From: Verrucomicrobiota bacterium
GTDB taxonomy: Bacteria; Verrucomicrobiota; Kiritimatiellia; RFP12; UBA1067
NCBI GenBank assembly: GCA_023269675.1
Contig: JAHFSX010000031.1
Location: 1-64,000 of the forward strand
Length of the DNA: 64,000 bases
Reading direction: 5' to 3'
The first letter of the stretch is position 1, and the number at the start of each line of letters is the position of its first letter. The notes beneath the pieces were generated by a model. The model searched no databases. It was given only the letters and a program-made list of their open reading frames with translations, and was not told the origin of the DNA. The translations under genes were made by a program, and so were the position numbers. Positions 7,623 through 16,394 of the stretch are shown piece after piece.

Positions 7623-8371
7623 TCCGGTTTAAACAAGTAACGAAAAGGCTGGGCGGCCGCAACGTCCTCGACGACCTCTCCTTCGAGATCAAGAAAGGCG
7701 AGATCTTCATCATTGTCGGGCCGTCCGGCACGGGCAAGAGCGTGACGCTCAAGCACATGGTCCGGCTGCTGACGCCGACGAGCGGGTCGGTCTGGATCGA
7801 CGACACGGAGATCAGCGCGGCGAACGGCGGCGAACTGGACCGGGTGCGCGAGCGCTTCGGCTACCTGTTCCAGGGCGGCGCGCTGCTGGGCTGGATCTCG
7901 GTGGCGGACAACATCGCGCTGCCCTTGCGCGAGAAGACCAAGGTTTCGGAGGAGGAGATCGCGCAGCGGGTGGCCGACGCCTTGCGCATGGTGGGGCTTG
8001 AGAACGACGGCGACAAGTTTCCGAGCGAGATATCCGGCGGCATGCAGAAGCGCGCGGGTCTGGCGCGGGCCATCGTGCGCCGGCCCGAGATCGTGCTCTA
8101 CGACGAGCCGACCTCGGGTCTCGATCCGGTCACGGCGCGCACGATCGACCGGCTGATCAAGCGGCTCAACGAGGAGCTGGGCATCACGAGCGTGGTGGTC
8201 ACGCACGATCTGCAGGGGGCTCTGCTGAGCGCGGACCGCATCGCGATGCTCAATGGCGGGCGGTTTGTGGAGGTGAGCGAGCCGAAGACGTTTGTGGCGT
8301 CGGACCAGCCCGAAGTGCGCGGCTTTCTGGATGCGCAGTTCATTTCGAAAAAGGGTCTGGCGGGCATGTAG
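7619..8371 (+). CDS. mlaF: MlaF-family ABC transporter ATP-binding protein
   Basis: This 250-residue ATPase powers the MlaE permease. It shows Walker A GPSGTGKS (about 39-46), a Q-loop YLFQGG, the signature SGGMQKR, Walker B IVLYDEPTSG, and the H-loop VTHD. The sequence GLDPVTARTIDRLI after Walker B is typical of the Mla/Ttg2A subgroup. The start codon overlaps the mlaE stop as ATGA, showing tight translational coupling. The C-terminus is the usual short helical extension. Confidence 0.93.
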   Translation: MIRFKQVTKRLGGRNVLDDLSFEIKKGEIFIIVGPSGTGKSVTLKHMVRLLTPTSGSVWIDDTEISAANGGELDRVRERFGYLFQGGALLGWISVADNIALPLREKTKVSEEEIAQRVADALRMVGLENDGDKFPSEISGGMQKRAGLARAIVRRPEIVLYDEPTSGLDPVTARTIDRLIKRLNEELGITSVVVTHDLQGALLSADRIAMLNGGRFVEVSEPKTFVASDQPEVRGFLDAQFISKKGLAGM

Positions 8372-8416
8372 CGCGGGCGCCGGGGTAAGCTGAAAAAGTG
8401 TTTCGAGGAGCAAAGC

Positions 8417-9529
8417 ATGAGTCTGAAAACAAACAATGAAGTCTTCACCGAAGTGATCGTGGGCCTGTTCATGACCGCGGTATTGGGCGTGCTGATCTAC
8501 TTCACGATCATCATTTCGGGAGTCGAAGTGTTCGGCGGCAAGAGCAAGGTCCCGGTGACGGTGCTTTTCCATGATGTCGGCGGGCTGAAAGAGCGCGATT
8601 CGGTGGTGCTGCGCGGGATGCCGGTGGGCTCGGTGAACGCGATGCAGCTGCAGAACAGCGGGGTGAGGGTGACGCTGTCGGTGCAGCGCGACGTGGTGTT
8701 CAAAGAGGGCTACGTCATCACGGTGTGCTCGGGCTCGCTGCTCGGCGGCAATTACCTGCTGATCGAAGAGGGGGCCGGCGCGGCGCTGCCGGCGGGCACG
8801 ACGCTGACCGGCCAGTCGCCCAAAAACTGGATGCGCGACCTGGGCGAGATCGTCGGCAAGCTCAAGGAGGCGACCGAGGGCGACCGTATCAAGCAGATTC
8901 TGGTCAACGTGGAGGACGCCAGCTCGTCGATCAAGGCGCTGGCCGCGCGCGTCGAGGGCGGCAAGGGCACGCTCGGCAAGCTGTTCGCGGAGGACAACGC
9001 GCTGTACAACGACCTTTCCAACACGGTCGCCAACCTCAAGTCCGTCACCGGCAAGATCGATTCGGGCACGAACTCGCTGGGGCGGCTGCTCAACGACGAC
9101 GGCGGCGTCTACGCGGACCTGAGCGCTTCGATCGCGAACCTGAAGGCGATTTCCGGCCGGCTGGAGAAGGGCGAGGGCACCATGGGCAAGCTGCTCTCGT
9201 CGGACGACACGATCTACCGCGACCTGCAGGAGACCATGGCGCGCGTCAAAAGCGTGGCGGTGCGCCTGGACAACGGCGAAGGCTCGCTGGGCAAGCTCAT
9301 GAAGGACGACAACAAGGTGTACAACGACCTCGACGCCACGGTGGCGAACCTGAAGCAGGTGACCGACCGGCTGGCCAAGGGCGAGGGCACGCTGGGCAAG
9401 CTCTCGGCGGACGAGCAGCTCTACAACGATGTGCACGGGCTGGTCAAGGACGTGCGTCAGACGGTCGACAACTTCCGCGACACGACGCCGATCAGCGCGT
9501 TCGCGAGCCTGATCATGGGCGGGCTGTGA
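8417..9529 (+). CDS. mlaD: MlaD-type MCE lipid-binding protein with 35-residue repeats
   Basis: The periplasmic substrate-binding part of the MCE lipid transporter. The 370-residue product has one N-terminal membrane anchor (about 13-34) and an MCE domain (about 45-128, with VLFHDVGGLKERDSVVLRG and SGSLLGGNYLLIEEG). The C-terminal region is not found in short MlaD proteins: five repeats with exactly 35-residue spacing, starting near 181, 216, 251, 286 and 321, each opening with a GEGTLGKLL-like motif and containing YNDL and TVANLK. These may form a helical needle or multimer region spanning the periplasm. GAGGAG lies upstream of the ATG. The dus gene overlaps the 3' end (GTGA). Confidence 0.92.
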   Translation: MSLKTNNEVFTEVIVGLFMTAVLGVLIYFTIIISGVEVFGGKSKVPVTVLFHDVGGLKERDSVVLRGMPVGSVNAMQLQNSGVRVTLSVQRDVVFKEGYVITVCSGSLLGGNYLLIEEGAGAALPAGTTLTGQSPKNWMRDLGEIVGKLKEATEGDRIKQILVNVEDASSSIKALAARVEGGKGTLGKLFAEDNALYNDLSNTVANLKSVTGKIDSGTNSLGRLLNDDGGVYADLSASIANLKAISGRLEKGEGTMGKLLSSDDTIYRDLQETMARVKSVAVRLDNGEGSLGKLMKDDNKVYNDLDATVANLKQVTDRLAKGEGTLGKLSADEQLYNDVHGLVKDVRQTVDNFRDTTPISAFASLIMGGL

Positions 9530-10539
9530 GCCCGTCGGGGCGTGCCGCGGCCGACGCGGAACTGGACGATGTGTGTCTGGCGCCGCTGCGCGGGGTGACG
9601 GTGCGGACCTTCCGCAACCTGCACGCGCTGTGGTTCCGTCCGCCGGACCGCGCGGTGGCGCCGTTCATCCCGACCTTCGCGGGCGCGAAGGTGAAGCCGA
9701 CGCTGCTGAAGGACATCGACCCGGAGCTCGGGCAGAGCGTGGCGCTGGTGCCGCAGGTGATCGGCAAGGACCCGGAGCAGCTGCGCCCCCTGCTGCGCTC
9801 CTTCAAGGCGCTGGGCTACGCCTGCGCGGACCTGAACGCGGGGTGCCCGTGGCCGTTCGTGGCCAAGAAGGGGCGGGGCGCGGGGCTCATGCGCGACGCG
9901 GCGGCCTTCGGGCGCATGCTGGAGACCGGGTGCGAAGAGATGCCCGGCGGTTTTTCGGTGAAGGTGCGGCTGGGCATGGACGGGCCGGACCTGCTGCTGC
10001 AGCGCATGGAGCTGATCAATTCGTTTCCGCTGCGGGAGGTGGCGATCCACGCGCGCACGGCCAAGCAGATGTATGAGGGTCAAGTTTTGCTGGAGCCGTT
10101 CGCGGCCGCGCTGGCGGCCTGCCGGCACCCGGTGGTCTACAACGGCGACCTCCGGACGCGCGGGGATTACCTGCGGCTGAAGGCGCGCTTTCCCGGCGTC
10201 ACGCGCTGGATGATCGGGCGCGGGCTGGCGATGGATCCTTTCCTGATCGAGCGCCTCCGGCGCGAGGACGCGGCCGAGCGCGAGGTCGCCCGGCTCAAGG
10301 GCTTTCTGGACGACTATGTGGCGGCGAGCGCGGAGGAGCTTTACGGGCCCGTCTCGGTGCTGGGCCGGATGAAAGAGCTGTGGGGCTATCTGCACCTCTC
10401 GCTGCGCCAGGGCGAGCGCGTGTGGGGCAGCGTGAAGATCTGCCGCACGCTGGAGGAGTACCACCGCGTGGTCGAGGGCGTGTTCGGCGCGTTCCCCGGT
10501 TTTGTGGCCGATGGAGAGCTGGACGGGATTGTGGGGTGA
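9526..10539 (+). CDS. dus: tRNA-dihydrouridine synthase family protein
   Basis: A flavin-dependent enzyme that reduces uridine in tRNA. The 337-residue product has the Dus TIM-barrel motifs: LNAGCP with the catalytic Cys at about 107, KKGRGAGLM, VKVRLG, the FMN-contacting IHARTAKQMYEG, VVYNGDL and MIGRGLAMDPFL. The start is taken as GTG at 9526 because it overlaps the mlaD stop (GTGA) and the frame upstream only shadows mlaD. The Dus subtype (A, B or C) is not clear. The link to lipid transport genes is probably only co-transcription. Confidence 0.88.
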   Translation: MSPSGRAAADAELDDVCLAPLRGVTVRTFRNLHALWFRPPDRAVAPFIPTFAGAKVKPTLLKDIDPELGQSVALVPQVIGKDPEQLRPLLRSFKALGYACADLNAGCPWPFVAKKGRGAGLMRDAAAFGRMLETGCEEMPGGFSVKVRLGMDGPDLLLQRMELINSFPLREVAIHARTAKQMYEGQVLLEPFAAALAACRHPVVYNGDLRTRGDYLRLKARFPGVTRWMIGRGLAMDPFLIERLRREDAAEREVARLKGFLDDYVAASAEELYGPVSVLGRMKELWGYLHLSLRQGERVWGSVKICRTLEEYHRVVEGVFGAFPGFVADGELDGIVG

Positions 10540-10583
10540 GGCTGCGTAACGGCAGGCGATGTGCTTTTCCGGGCGGGTGTTCT

Positions 10584-13500
10584 ATGAGACGTATGGGACG
10601 TATACGACACATGATCGCACTGTGCGCCCTGCTGGGCGGCACGGGCCTGCGGGCCAGCAACGCCGCCACGGACGCCTATGCCCTGAAGCTGTGGACGGTG
10701 GAGGACCGCTTGCCGGGCAGCCCGGTGGTGGGGGTGGCGCAAGCGTCCGACGGCTACCTCTGGCTGGTGACGCACTCGCAGCTGATCCGGTTCAACGGCT
10801 CCGACTTTTCCGAGGTGGCGGTGCCCGAGGGCGTGCGGCAGCAGACCGGCGAGCTGTACGGCGTGTTTTGCGGGCAGGCCAAGGGCGTCTGGGTGTACGG
10901 GCCGGCGGGCGTGGCGCGGTATCTCGCGGGCGTATGGCAGGTGTGGCCCGCAACCACGCCCGCGGGCACGGCGGGCCGCATTCTCGGCATGCTGGAGACG
11001 CCGGACGGCGTGATCCGGGCGTATGCCGAACGCGGCCTGCTGGAGGCGGTGACCGCGGGCGACGACGTCACCACGCAGTTCAGCGTCAAGTCCTGCCCCG
11101 TGCCCTCGGACGACCGGGCGACGCTGGGCGCGGTGACCGACGCGGCGGCGGACGCGGCGGGGCGCATCTGGATGACGGCGTGGAACGGGCTGGTCGAGTA
11201 CAGCAACGGGCGTTTCGACGACCAGAGCATGCGGCTTCCCGATTTTCTGGTGGAGGCGGCCGACGGCGTGCGCGCGGGACGCTCGGGGCGGCTCTGGGTG
11301 CACGGCTCCAACGGGGTCGCGTACCGCGAGAACAACATCTGGACCCCGGTCGGCTTTCCCGAGAACGCGGGCATGGCGACCGTGATGCTGGAGGTCTCGG
11401 ACGGGTCGCTCTGGATCGGCAATCCGACGGGCATGTTCCGCTGGCAGGCGGGCGTCTGGCAAAGCATCGCCGAGCAGGACACGCCGGGCAGCCTCTCCGT
11501 CAACACGCTGATCGAGGACCGCGACGGGACGCTCTGGGCCGCGTGCGACGGCGGCCTGCTGCGCATCCGCAAGAAGACCGTGGGGACGCTGCGGGCGGAG
11601 GGCACGGCGACCTCGGGCACCGCCTACGCGCTTTGGCGCACGCCCGAAGGCGGCGCGTGGGTGGGCTACAAGGGGCGCGCCGTGCGCCTGACGGCGGACG
11701 AGGGCCGGCTACTGCAGACGGTGTACCTCGATGCCGACGTGCCGGTGAGCGCGCTGCTGCAGGACACCGCGGGGCGCGTGTGGCTGGGCACGCTGGGCGG
11801 CGGGCTTTTCATGTATCACGCGGGAAGCCTGACGCTGGTGACGCAGAGCGACTACAGCCTGCCGGTGGTGCACACGGTCTACACGCTGCTGGAGGATGCC
11901 GCGCTGGGCATTCTGGTCGGCACGCCGCAGGGGCTGATGCGCATCGCGGCCAGCGGCGAGCTGGAGCCTGCCGACGTTTACGGCACGCGCGTGACCGAGC
12001 CCGTCCACGCGCTGCACCGCGACGGGGACGGGGCGCTGTGGGTGTGCAGCGAGCGGCTCGGCGTCCTGCGGCTGCTGCCGGACGGCCATAAGCTGGTGAT
12101 CGACCGCGAGGCCGGACTCGAGGGGTATCCGCGCGTGATGTGCCGCGACTCGAGGGGCAACCTCTGGGTCGGCACGACCGCCGGGCTTTACGGGGTGACG
12201 CCGGACGCGGTGGTGTCGATGGGGCGGCTGGCGGGCGTCTTCAACGACGCGGTGCTGCAGATTTCCGAGGACGGCCTCAAGCGGCTCTGGCTGGGCACGA
12301 CGCGCGGCTTGCAGTGCGTGTACATCGAGGATCTGGAGCGGGTGGCCCGCGCGGGGCAGGCGGATGCGGCGGTCACGATCCGGATGCTGCACCTGGGCAC
12401 GTCGGACGGACTGCCCGGCGAGCGCTGCATGGGCGGGGCGGCGACCGCGGCCGGCCCGGAGAAGGGGCGGCTCTGGTTTCCGTTCGAGAACGGCGTCGCG
12501 GTGGTGGAGCCGCACCGGGCGGAGTTCTCAGACCGGCCGTGCACGGTGGTGATTGAAAAGGTTCTGGTGAACGGAACCAAGGTGCTGGACAACGCGGAGA
12601 CGCCGCGCACCAGCACGGTTTTCGCGCCCGGGGCGCGCAACATCGCGTTCCACTTCGCGGCGCTGGCGCCGGGCGCTCCCGACTCGGTCAGGTTCCGCTA
12701 CCGCGTCGAGGGCCTGCGCAAGGGCTGGTCGCCGGTCCAGGCGGAGCGCGTGGCGGTGTTCGAGTGGCTGCCGCCGGGACGGTACGCGCTCAAGGTCATC
12801 GCCGAGGCCGGCGGCATCTGGAATCTGACGGAGACGACGTTCGCGTTCGAGGTGCGGGCGCATTTCTGGCAGACGGCGTGGTTCTACCTGCTGCTGGCGG
12901 CCTTGCTGGCCGCGGTGGTGTTCCTCATCGCCCGCTGGATGCTGTGGCACCGCTACCAGCTGCAGATGGCCATGCTCAAGCGCGAGGAGGCGCTGCACTT
13001 CGAGCGGGCTCGCATCTCGCGCGACATCCATGACGATCTGGGCAACGGGCTCTCGGTGGTGGCCACGCTCAGCGAGCTGGCGCACAACGACGTGGAGAAG
13101 GGGGCGGTGCACAAGCGGCTCGACCAGATCTACGACGTGGCCAACGAGCTCGCGCGCAACGTGGACGAGATCGTGTGGGCGGTGAATCCCGCGAACGACG
13201 GGTGGGAGCCGTTCCTCAGCTATTTCGAGCAGTACACCGAGTACTTCCTCGGCAACTCGGGGCTGCGTTTCCACTTCACGCGGCCGGCGGATCTGGTGGA
13301 GCAGAGCATCGCCTCCAAGACGCGCCACCACCTGCTGCTGGCGGTGCGCGAGGCGGTCGGGAACGTGCTGAAGCACGCGTCCGCCAAGCAGGTGCAGATC
13401 GGCATGCGCGTGGACGGCAGCGTGCTCGAAGTGCGCGTGGACGATGACGGCGTGGGCTTCGACACCTCCAAGCCCGCGGGGGTCGGCCACGACGGCCTCG

Positions 13501-13601
13501 GCAACATGGCCCGCCGCATGAAAGAGGCGGGAGGCAGCGTCGCGGTCCTCAGCTCGCCCGGCCAGGGCACCCACGTCACCTTCCGCGCGCCGCTCGGGTG
13601 A
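10584..13601 (+). CDS. Two-component-propeller sensor histidine kinase
   Basis: The 1005-residue protein has a signal peptide, then many propeller blades of the Reg_prop type (recurrent DGxLWxG, such as DGSLWIGNPTGMF and RVWLGTLGGGLF) to about residue 640. A Y_Y_Y domain follows (FRYRVEGLRKGWSP...LPPGRYALKVIA), then one membrane helix near 765-785. The cytoplasmic part is a HisKA_3 dimerisation domain with phospho-acceptor His816 in RDIHDDLGN and a HATPase_c domain (REAVGNVLKHA, VDDDGVGFD, GLGNM) to the end. In this family the propeller senses a periplasmic ligand, often a glycan product. No response regulator gene is adjacent, so its partner is elsewhere. The first codons fall in 9-bp repeats. 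Confidence 0.9.
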   Translation: MRRMGRIRHMIALCALLGGTGLRASNAATDAYALKLWTVEDRLPGSPVVGVAQASDGYLWLVTHSQLIRFNGSDFSEVAVPEGVRQQTGELYGVFCGQAKGVWVYGPAGVARYLAGVWQVWPATTPAGTAGRILGMLETPDGVIRAYAERGLLEAVTAGDDVTTQFSVKSCPVPSDDRATLGAVTDAAADAAGRIWMTAWNGLVEYSNGRFDDQSMRLPDFLVEAADGVRAGRSGRLWVHGSNGVAYRENNIWTPVGFPENAGMATVMLEVSDGSLWIGNPTGMFRWQAGVWQSIAEQDTPGSLSVNTLIEDRDGTLWAACDGGLLRIRKKTVGTLRAEGTATSGTAYALWRTPEGGAWVGYKGRAVRLTADEGRLLQTVYLDADVPVSALLQDTAGRVWLGTLGGGLFMYHAGSLTLVTQSDYSLPVVHTVYTLLEDAALGILVGTPQGLMRIAASGELEPADVYGTRVTEPVHALHRDGDGALWVCSERLGVLRLLPDGHKLVIDREAGLEGYPRVMCRDSRGNLWVGTTAGLYGVTPDAVVSMGRLAGVFNDAVLQISEDGLKRLWLGTTRGLQCVYIEDLERVARAGQADAAVTIRMLHLGTSDGLPGERCMGGAATAAGPEKGRLWFPFENGVAVVEPHRAEFSDRPCTVVIEKVLVNGTKVLDNAETPRTSTVFAPGARNIAFHFAALAPGAPDSVRFRYRVEGLRKGWSPVQAERVAVFEWLPPGRYALKVIAEAGGIWNLTETTFAFEVRAHFWQTAWFYLLLAALLAAVVFLIARWMLWHRYQLQMAMLKREEALHFERARISRDIHDDLGNGLSVVATLSELAHNDVEKGAVHKRLDQIYDVANELARNVDEIVWAVNPANDGWEPFLSYFEQYTEYFLGNSGLRFHFTRPADLVEQSIASKTRHHLLLAVREAVGNVLKHASAKQVQIGMRVDGSVLEVRVDDDGVGFDTSKPAGVGHDGLGNMARRMKEAGGSVAVLSSPGQGTHVTFRAPLG

Positions 13602-13627
13602 GCGGACGCGCGGAGGGCGCGCCCTGT

Positions 13628-14998
13628 TTACACGCCGGGGACTTCCCAGCCTTTGCGGTACGTGCGGCGCAGGAGCTTGTTCGCCGCCTCCGAGTTGGAG
13701 ACCCGCAGCTGGGCGCTGTCCCACTGCAGCACCGTGTCCGGGACGCGGATGGCGACGGTGCCGAGGATGATCGCCTCGGCCATGGGGCCGGTCTGCACGA
13801 AGTGCGACTCGGTCTTCTCTCCGCCCAGGCAGGCGTCGAGGAAATGGTGGTAGTGGTTGCGGGCGGCCAGCTTGGGCTTGACCCGGCCCTCGAATTTGCT
13901 CTTGGGCAGCAGCACCGGTCCCGAAGTGTGCGGCAGCAGCATGGCGCCGTCGGTGCCGATCACCATCGCCGACTCGGCCGGGTACTCGGTGAAGCCCGCC
14001 GCCTTCGCGAGGTCCTGCACCTCGGCGGGCGGGTAGATCAGCCCGTCATACCACTCGACGGTGAAATCCTTGTGGCCGCTCTTCGCGTTGCCGGGGAAGA
14101 CCCAGGTGATGTGGTCGCTCTGCGGCCACGTGTCGCCGCGCCGCGCCGGCGAGTTCTTCCATGATTCCTGCACCTCGGCCGTGACGGAGAGCGGGGCGGT
14201 CAGCCCCAGCCCTTTCCAGACCGCGTCGTAGATGTGGCAGCCGATGTCGCCTGACCAGCCCGTGCCGAAGTCCTGCCAGGCGCGCCACTTGGAGGGGTGG
14301 TAGATCTCCGGCGCGAACTCGCGCTCCGGCGCGGTTCCGAGCCACAGGTCCCAGGACAGGTGCGCGGGTGCGGCTTCGCCCTTGGCCGGCCGCGGCCCCA
14401 TTAGCCGGTAGGCGTCGATGGCGCCGGGCCGGTTGGAGCAGAGGATCACGCGCTTGACCGTGCCCACCGCGCCTTCGCGCAGATACTGCACGCCGATGCG
14501 GTCGCCGGCGCCCGACGCGTGCTGCGTGCCGAGCTGGGTCACCAGGCCGGAAGTCCGGGCGGCGTGCGCCAGCGCGCGGCATTCGGCCACGTCGTGGCAG
14601 AGCGGCTTCTGGCAGTAGACGTGCTTGCCGGCGCGGAGGGCCGACATCGCGATCAGCGCGTGCATGTGGTCCGGCACCGTGGCGTTGACGGAGTCGATCT
14701 TGTCGCCCTCCTGGGCGAGCATCTCGCGCCAGTCGGTGTACTGGCGCGCGTCGGGCACGAGGGCGGACGCCTTGGCGAGATTGTTTTTGTCCACGTCGCA
14801 GATCGCGACGATCTGGGTGCGGGCGTGCGAGTGGAAGTTGCTGAGGTCGGTGCCGCCCATCATGCCGCCCACGCCGATGCAGGCATGATGGAGCTTGTCG
14901 TTCGGGGAGATGGTGCGCGGCCGCGCCGTCGCGCATCCCGAGATCAGATTGAAGGCCCCCGCCCCCGCGGACGCCGCCAGAAACTGCCGTCTGTTCAT
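13628..14998 (-). CDS. Gfo/Idh/MocA family oxidoreductase, exported
   Basis: The 456-residue product begins with a Tat-type signal, NRRQFLAASAGAGAFNLISG followed by Cys-Ala, which also reads as a lipobox, so it may be a lipoprotein. A Rossmann NAD(P) site follows (CIGVGGMMGGTDLSNF), then AICDVDKNN, TVPDHMHA and GKHVYCQKPL, where QKP replaces the usual EKP. The second half is the alpha/beta dimerisation domain of the family. Such enzymes oxidise or reduce sugars and derivatives. GGTGAGGAG precedes the ATG on the minus strand. It follows the aldolase and Nramp-like genes in the same direction with about 140 bp between, including a small hairpin. Confidence 0.88.
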   Translation of the reverse strand: MNRRQFLAASAGAGAFNLISGCATARPRTISPNDKLHHACIGVGGMMGGTDLSNFHSHARTQIVAICDVDKNNLAKASALVPDARQYTDWREMLAQEGDKIDSVNATVPDHMHALIAMSALRAGKHVYCQKPLCHDVAECRALAHAARTSGLVTQLGTQHASGAGDRIGVQYLREGAVGTVKRVILCSNRPGAIDAYRLMGPRPAKGEAAPAHLSWDLWLGTAPEREFAPEIYHPSKWRAWQDFGTGWSGDIGCHIYDAVWKGLGLTAPLSVTAEVQESWKNSPARRGDTWPQSDHITWVFPGNAKSGHKDFTVEWYDGLIYPPAEVQDLAKAAGFTEYPAESAMVIGTDGAMLLPHTSGPVLLPKSKFEGRVKPKLAARNHYHHFLDACLGGEKTESHFVQTGPMAEAIILGTVAIRVPDTVLQWDSAQLRVSNSEAANKLLRRTYRKGWEVPGV

Positions 14999-15102
14999 TG
15001 TGTGCTCCTCACCTGTGCTGTGTCGTTAAACCCCTCTAGGATTGACGATACTGTAGCACAGACAGGCAATGGGCAACCAACGCTTTTTTGGGAGCCCGCG
15101 AA

Positions 15103-15117
15103 AAGCGCGGCGCGCTT
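15103..15117 (-). terminator. Short hairpin after the Nramp-like gene
   Basis: AAGCGC (15103-15108) and GCGCTT (15112-15117) form a tight stem 20 bp beyond the Nramp-like stop codon, read on the minus strand. A GC-rich terminator is likely, but no clean U-tract follows. Confidence 0.35.
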
Positions 15118-15137
15118 CCGGCGGGCCGGCTCGGGGA

Positions 15138-16391
15138 TCACGGGCGGAACTGGCCGTAGAGCGCGAGGCCGCCGGTCACCGCGATGATGCAGGAGAAGAC
15201 GAAGGCCAGCGCGAGGCCCGCGTTCAGCAGGGGGCCGGCCCTGTGCCGGCCGAGGAGCGCGGTGCGGTTGACCAGCACGAGGATCACGAAGACCGTGAGC
15301 GGCAGGACGAAGACGTTTGAGATCTGCGCCATGACGGTGATGGTGATCGGGTTGCGCCCGAGGACCGGCACGATCAGGCCGAGAACGCAGGCGACCAGGC
15401 AGATGAGCTTGAAGGAGCGCGTGCGGGTTTCCATGTGGCCCACGCGGTAGTCGGAGATCAGCAGGGGGGCGACCATCAGGATGGGGAAGATGGAGGAGAG
15501 CCCCGCGCTGAGCGTGCCGGCCATGAACAGCGCGACCGCGAATTTGCCCGCCACGGGCTCGAGCGTGTGGACCATGTCCAGGATCTTGACGATGCCCTTG
15601 CCGTGCGCGTAGAGCGCGCCGGCGGCCACGAACATGATCGCGCCGCTGATGATGAACATGAGCACGACCGACACCAGCGCGTCCAGGCTCTGCGTCCTCA
15701 GGTCGGCCGCCGTCAGGCCCTTCTCCTTGAGCAGCAGCGGCCGCGTGACGAAGGTGGGGGCGGCCATGGTGGTGCCGACGAACGCGGCGATCATCAGCAG
15801 CGCACCGGGCTCGTTCGGGATGGAGGGGATGACCGCCTGCCTGAGGATCTCGGGCGAGGGCCAGACCACGAACATCGAGATGATGAAGGTGACGCCCATG
15901 AGCATGACGAAGAAGGTCAGCACCTTCTCGAAGAAGCTGTAGCGGCCGATCATGAGGAAGCCGTAGATCATGCCGATCAGCAGGACCGCGATGCCCAAGA
16001 CCGCCCAGTAGTTGGCCTTCGGCAGCGCGGGGAAGAAAAGGCCGAGGGTCTCGTAGATCGCGCTCGAGGAGATCGTCAGAATGCTGCCGAGGCAGGTGTA
16101 CTGGCCCGTCACCACGCCGATGAAGATCAGGACCGCCAGCAGCTTGCCATGCTTGAAGTGCCGCTTGACGGCGTAGAGCGACGTCTCGCCGGTCACCGCC
16201 GCGAGCCGGCCGTACGCCTCCATCAGGACGCCAGAGAAGAGGCAGCTCAGGAAGAGCACCCAGACCAGCTGGAGGCCGTACTGGCTGCCCGCCTTGGCCA
16301 TGGAGGTGACGCTGCCCGTGCCGATCGTGTAGCCGATGGCGAAGATGCCGGGGCCGAGGATGGACAAGATGCGCTTGAACTTCGCGAGCAT
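15138..16391 (-). CDS. Nramp-family transporter lacking the metal-site motif
   Basis: The 417-residue protein has about eleven hydrophobic helices. It opens with GPGIFAIGYTIGTGSVTSMA, which aligns with the Nramp TM1 motif GPG...DPGN, but the metal-coordinating DPGN is replaced by TIGTGS. The TM6 metal motif (usually A/MPH) reads TTMAAPTF. The fold is therefore Nramp/LeuT-like, but classical Mn or Fe transport is doubtful. It begins 3 bp after an HpcH-type aldolase gene in the same direction, so co-transport of an organic acid or sugar acid is a reasonable guess. That substrate is inference only. Confidence 0.8.
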   Translation of the reverse strand: MLAKFKRILSILGPGIFAIGYTIGTGSVTSMAKAGSQYGLQLVWVLFLSCLFSGVLMEAYGRLAAVTGETSLYAVKRHFKHGKLLAVLIFIGVVTGQYTCLGSILTISSSAIYETLGLFFPALPKANYWAVLGIAVLLIGMIYGFLMIGRYSFFEKVLTFFVMLMGVTFIISMFVVWPSPEILRQAVIPSIPNEPGALLMIAAFVGTTMAAPTFVTRPLLLKEKGLTAADLRTQSLDALVSVVLMFIISGAIMFVAAGALYAHGKGIVKILDMVHTLEPVAGKFAVALFMAGTLSAGLSSIFPILMVAPLLISDYRVGHMETRTRSFKLICLVACVLGLIVPVLGRNPITITVMAQISNVFVLPLTVFVILVLVNRTALLGRHRAGPLLNAGLALAFVFSCIIAVTGGLALYGQFRP

Positions 16392-16394
16392 CGG

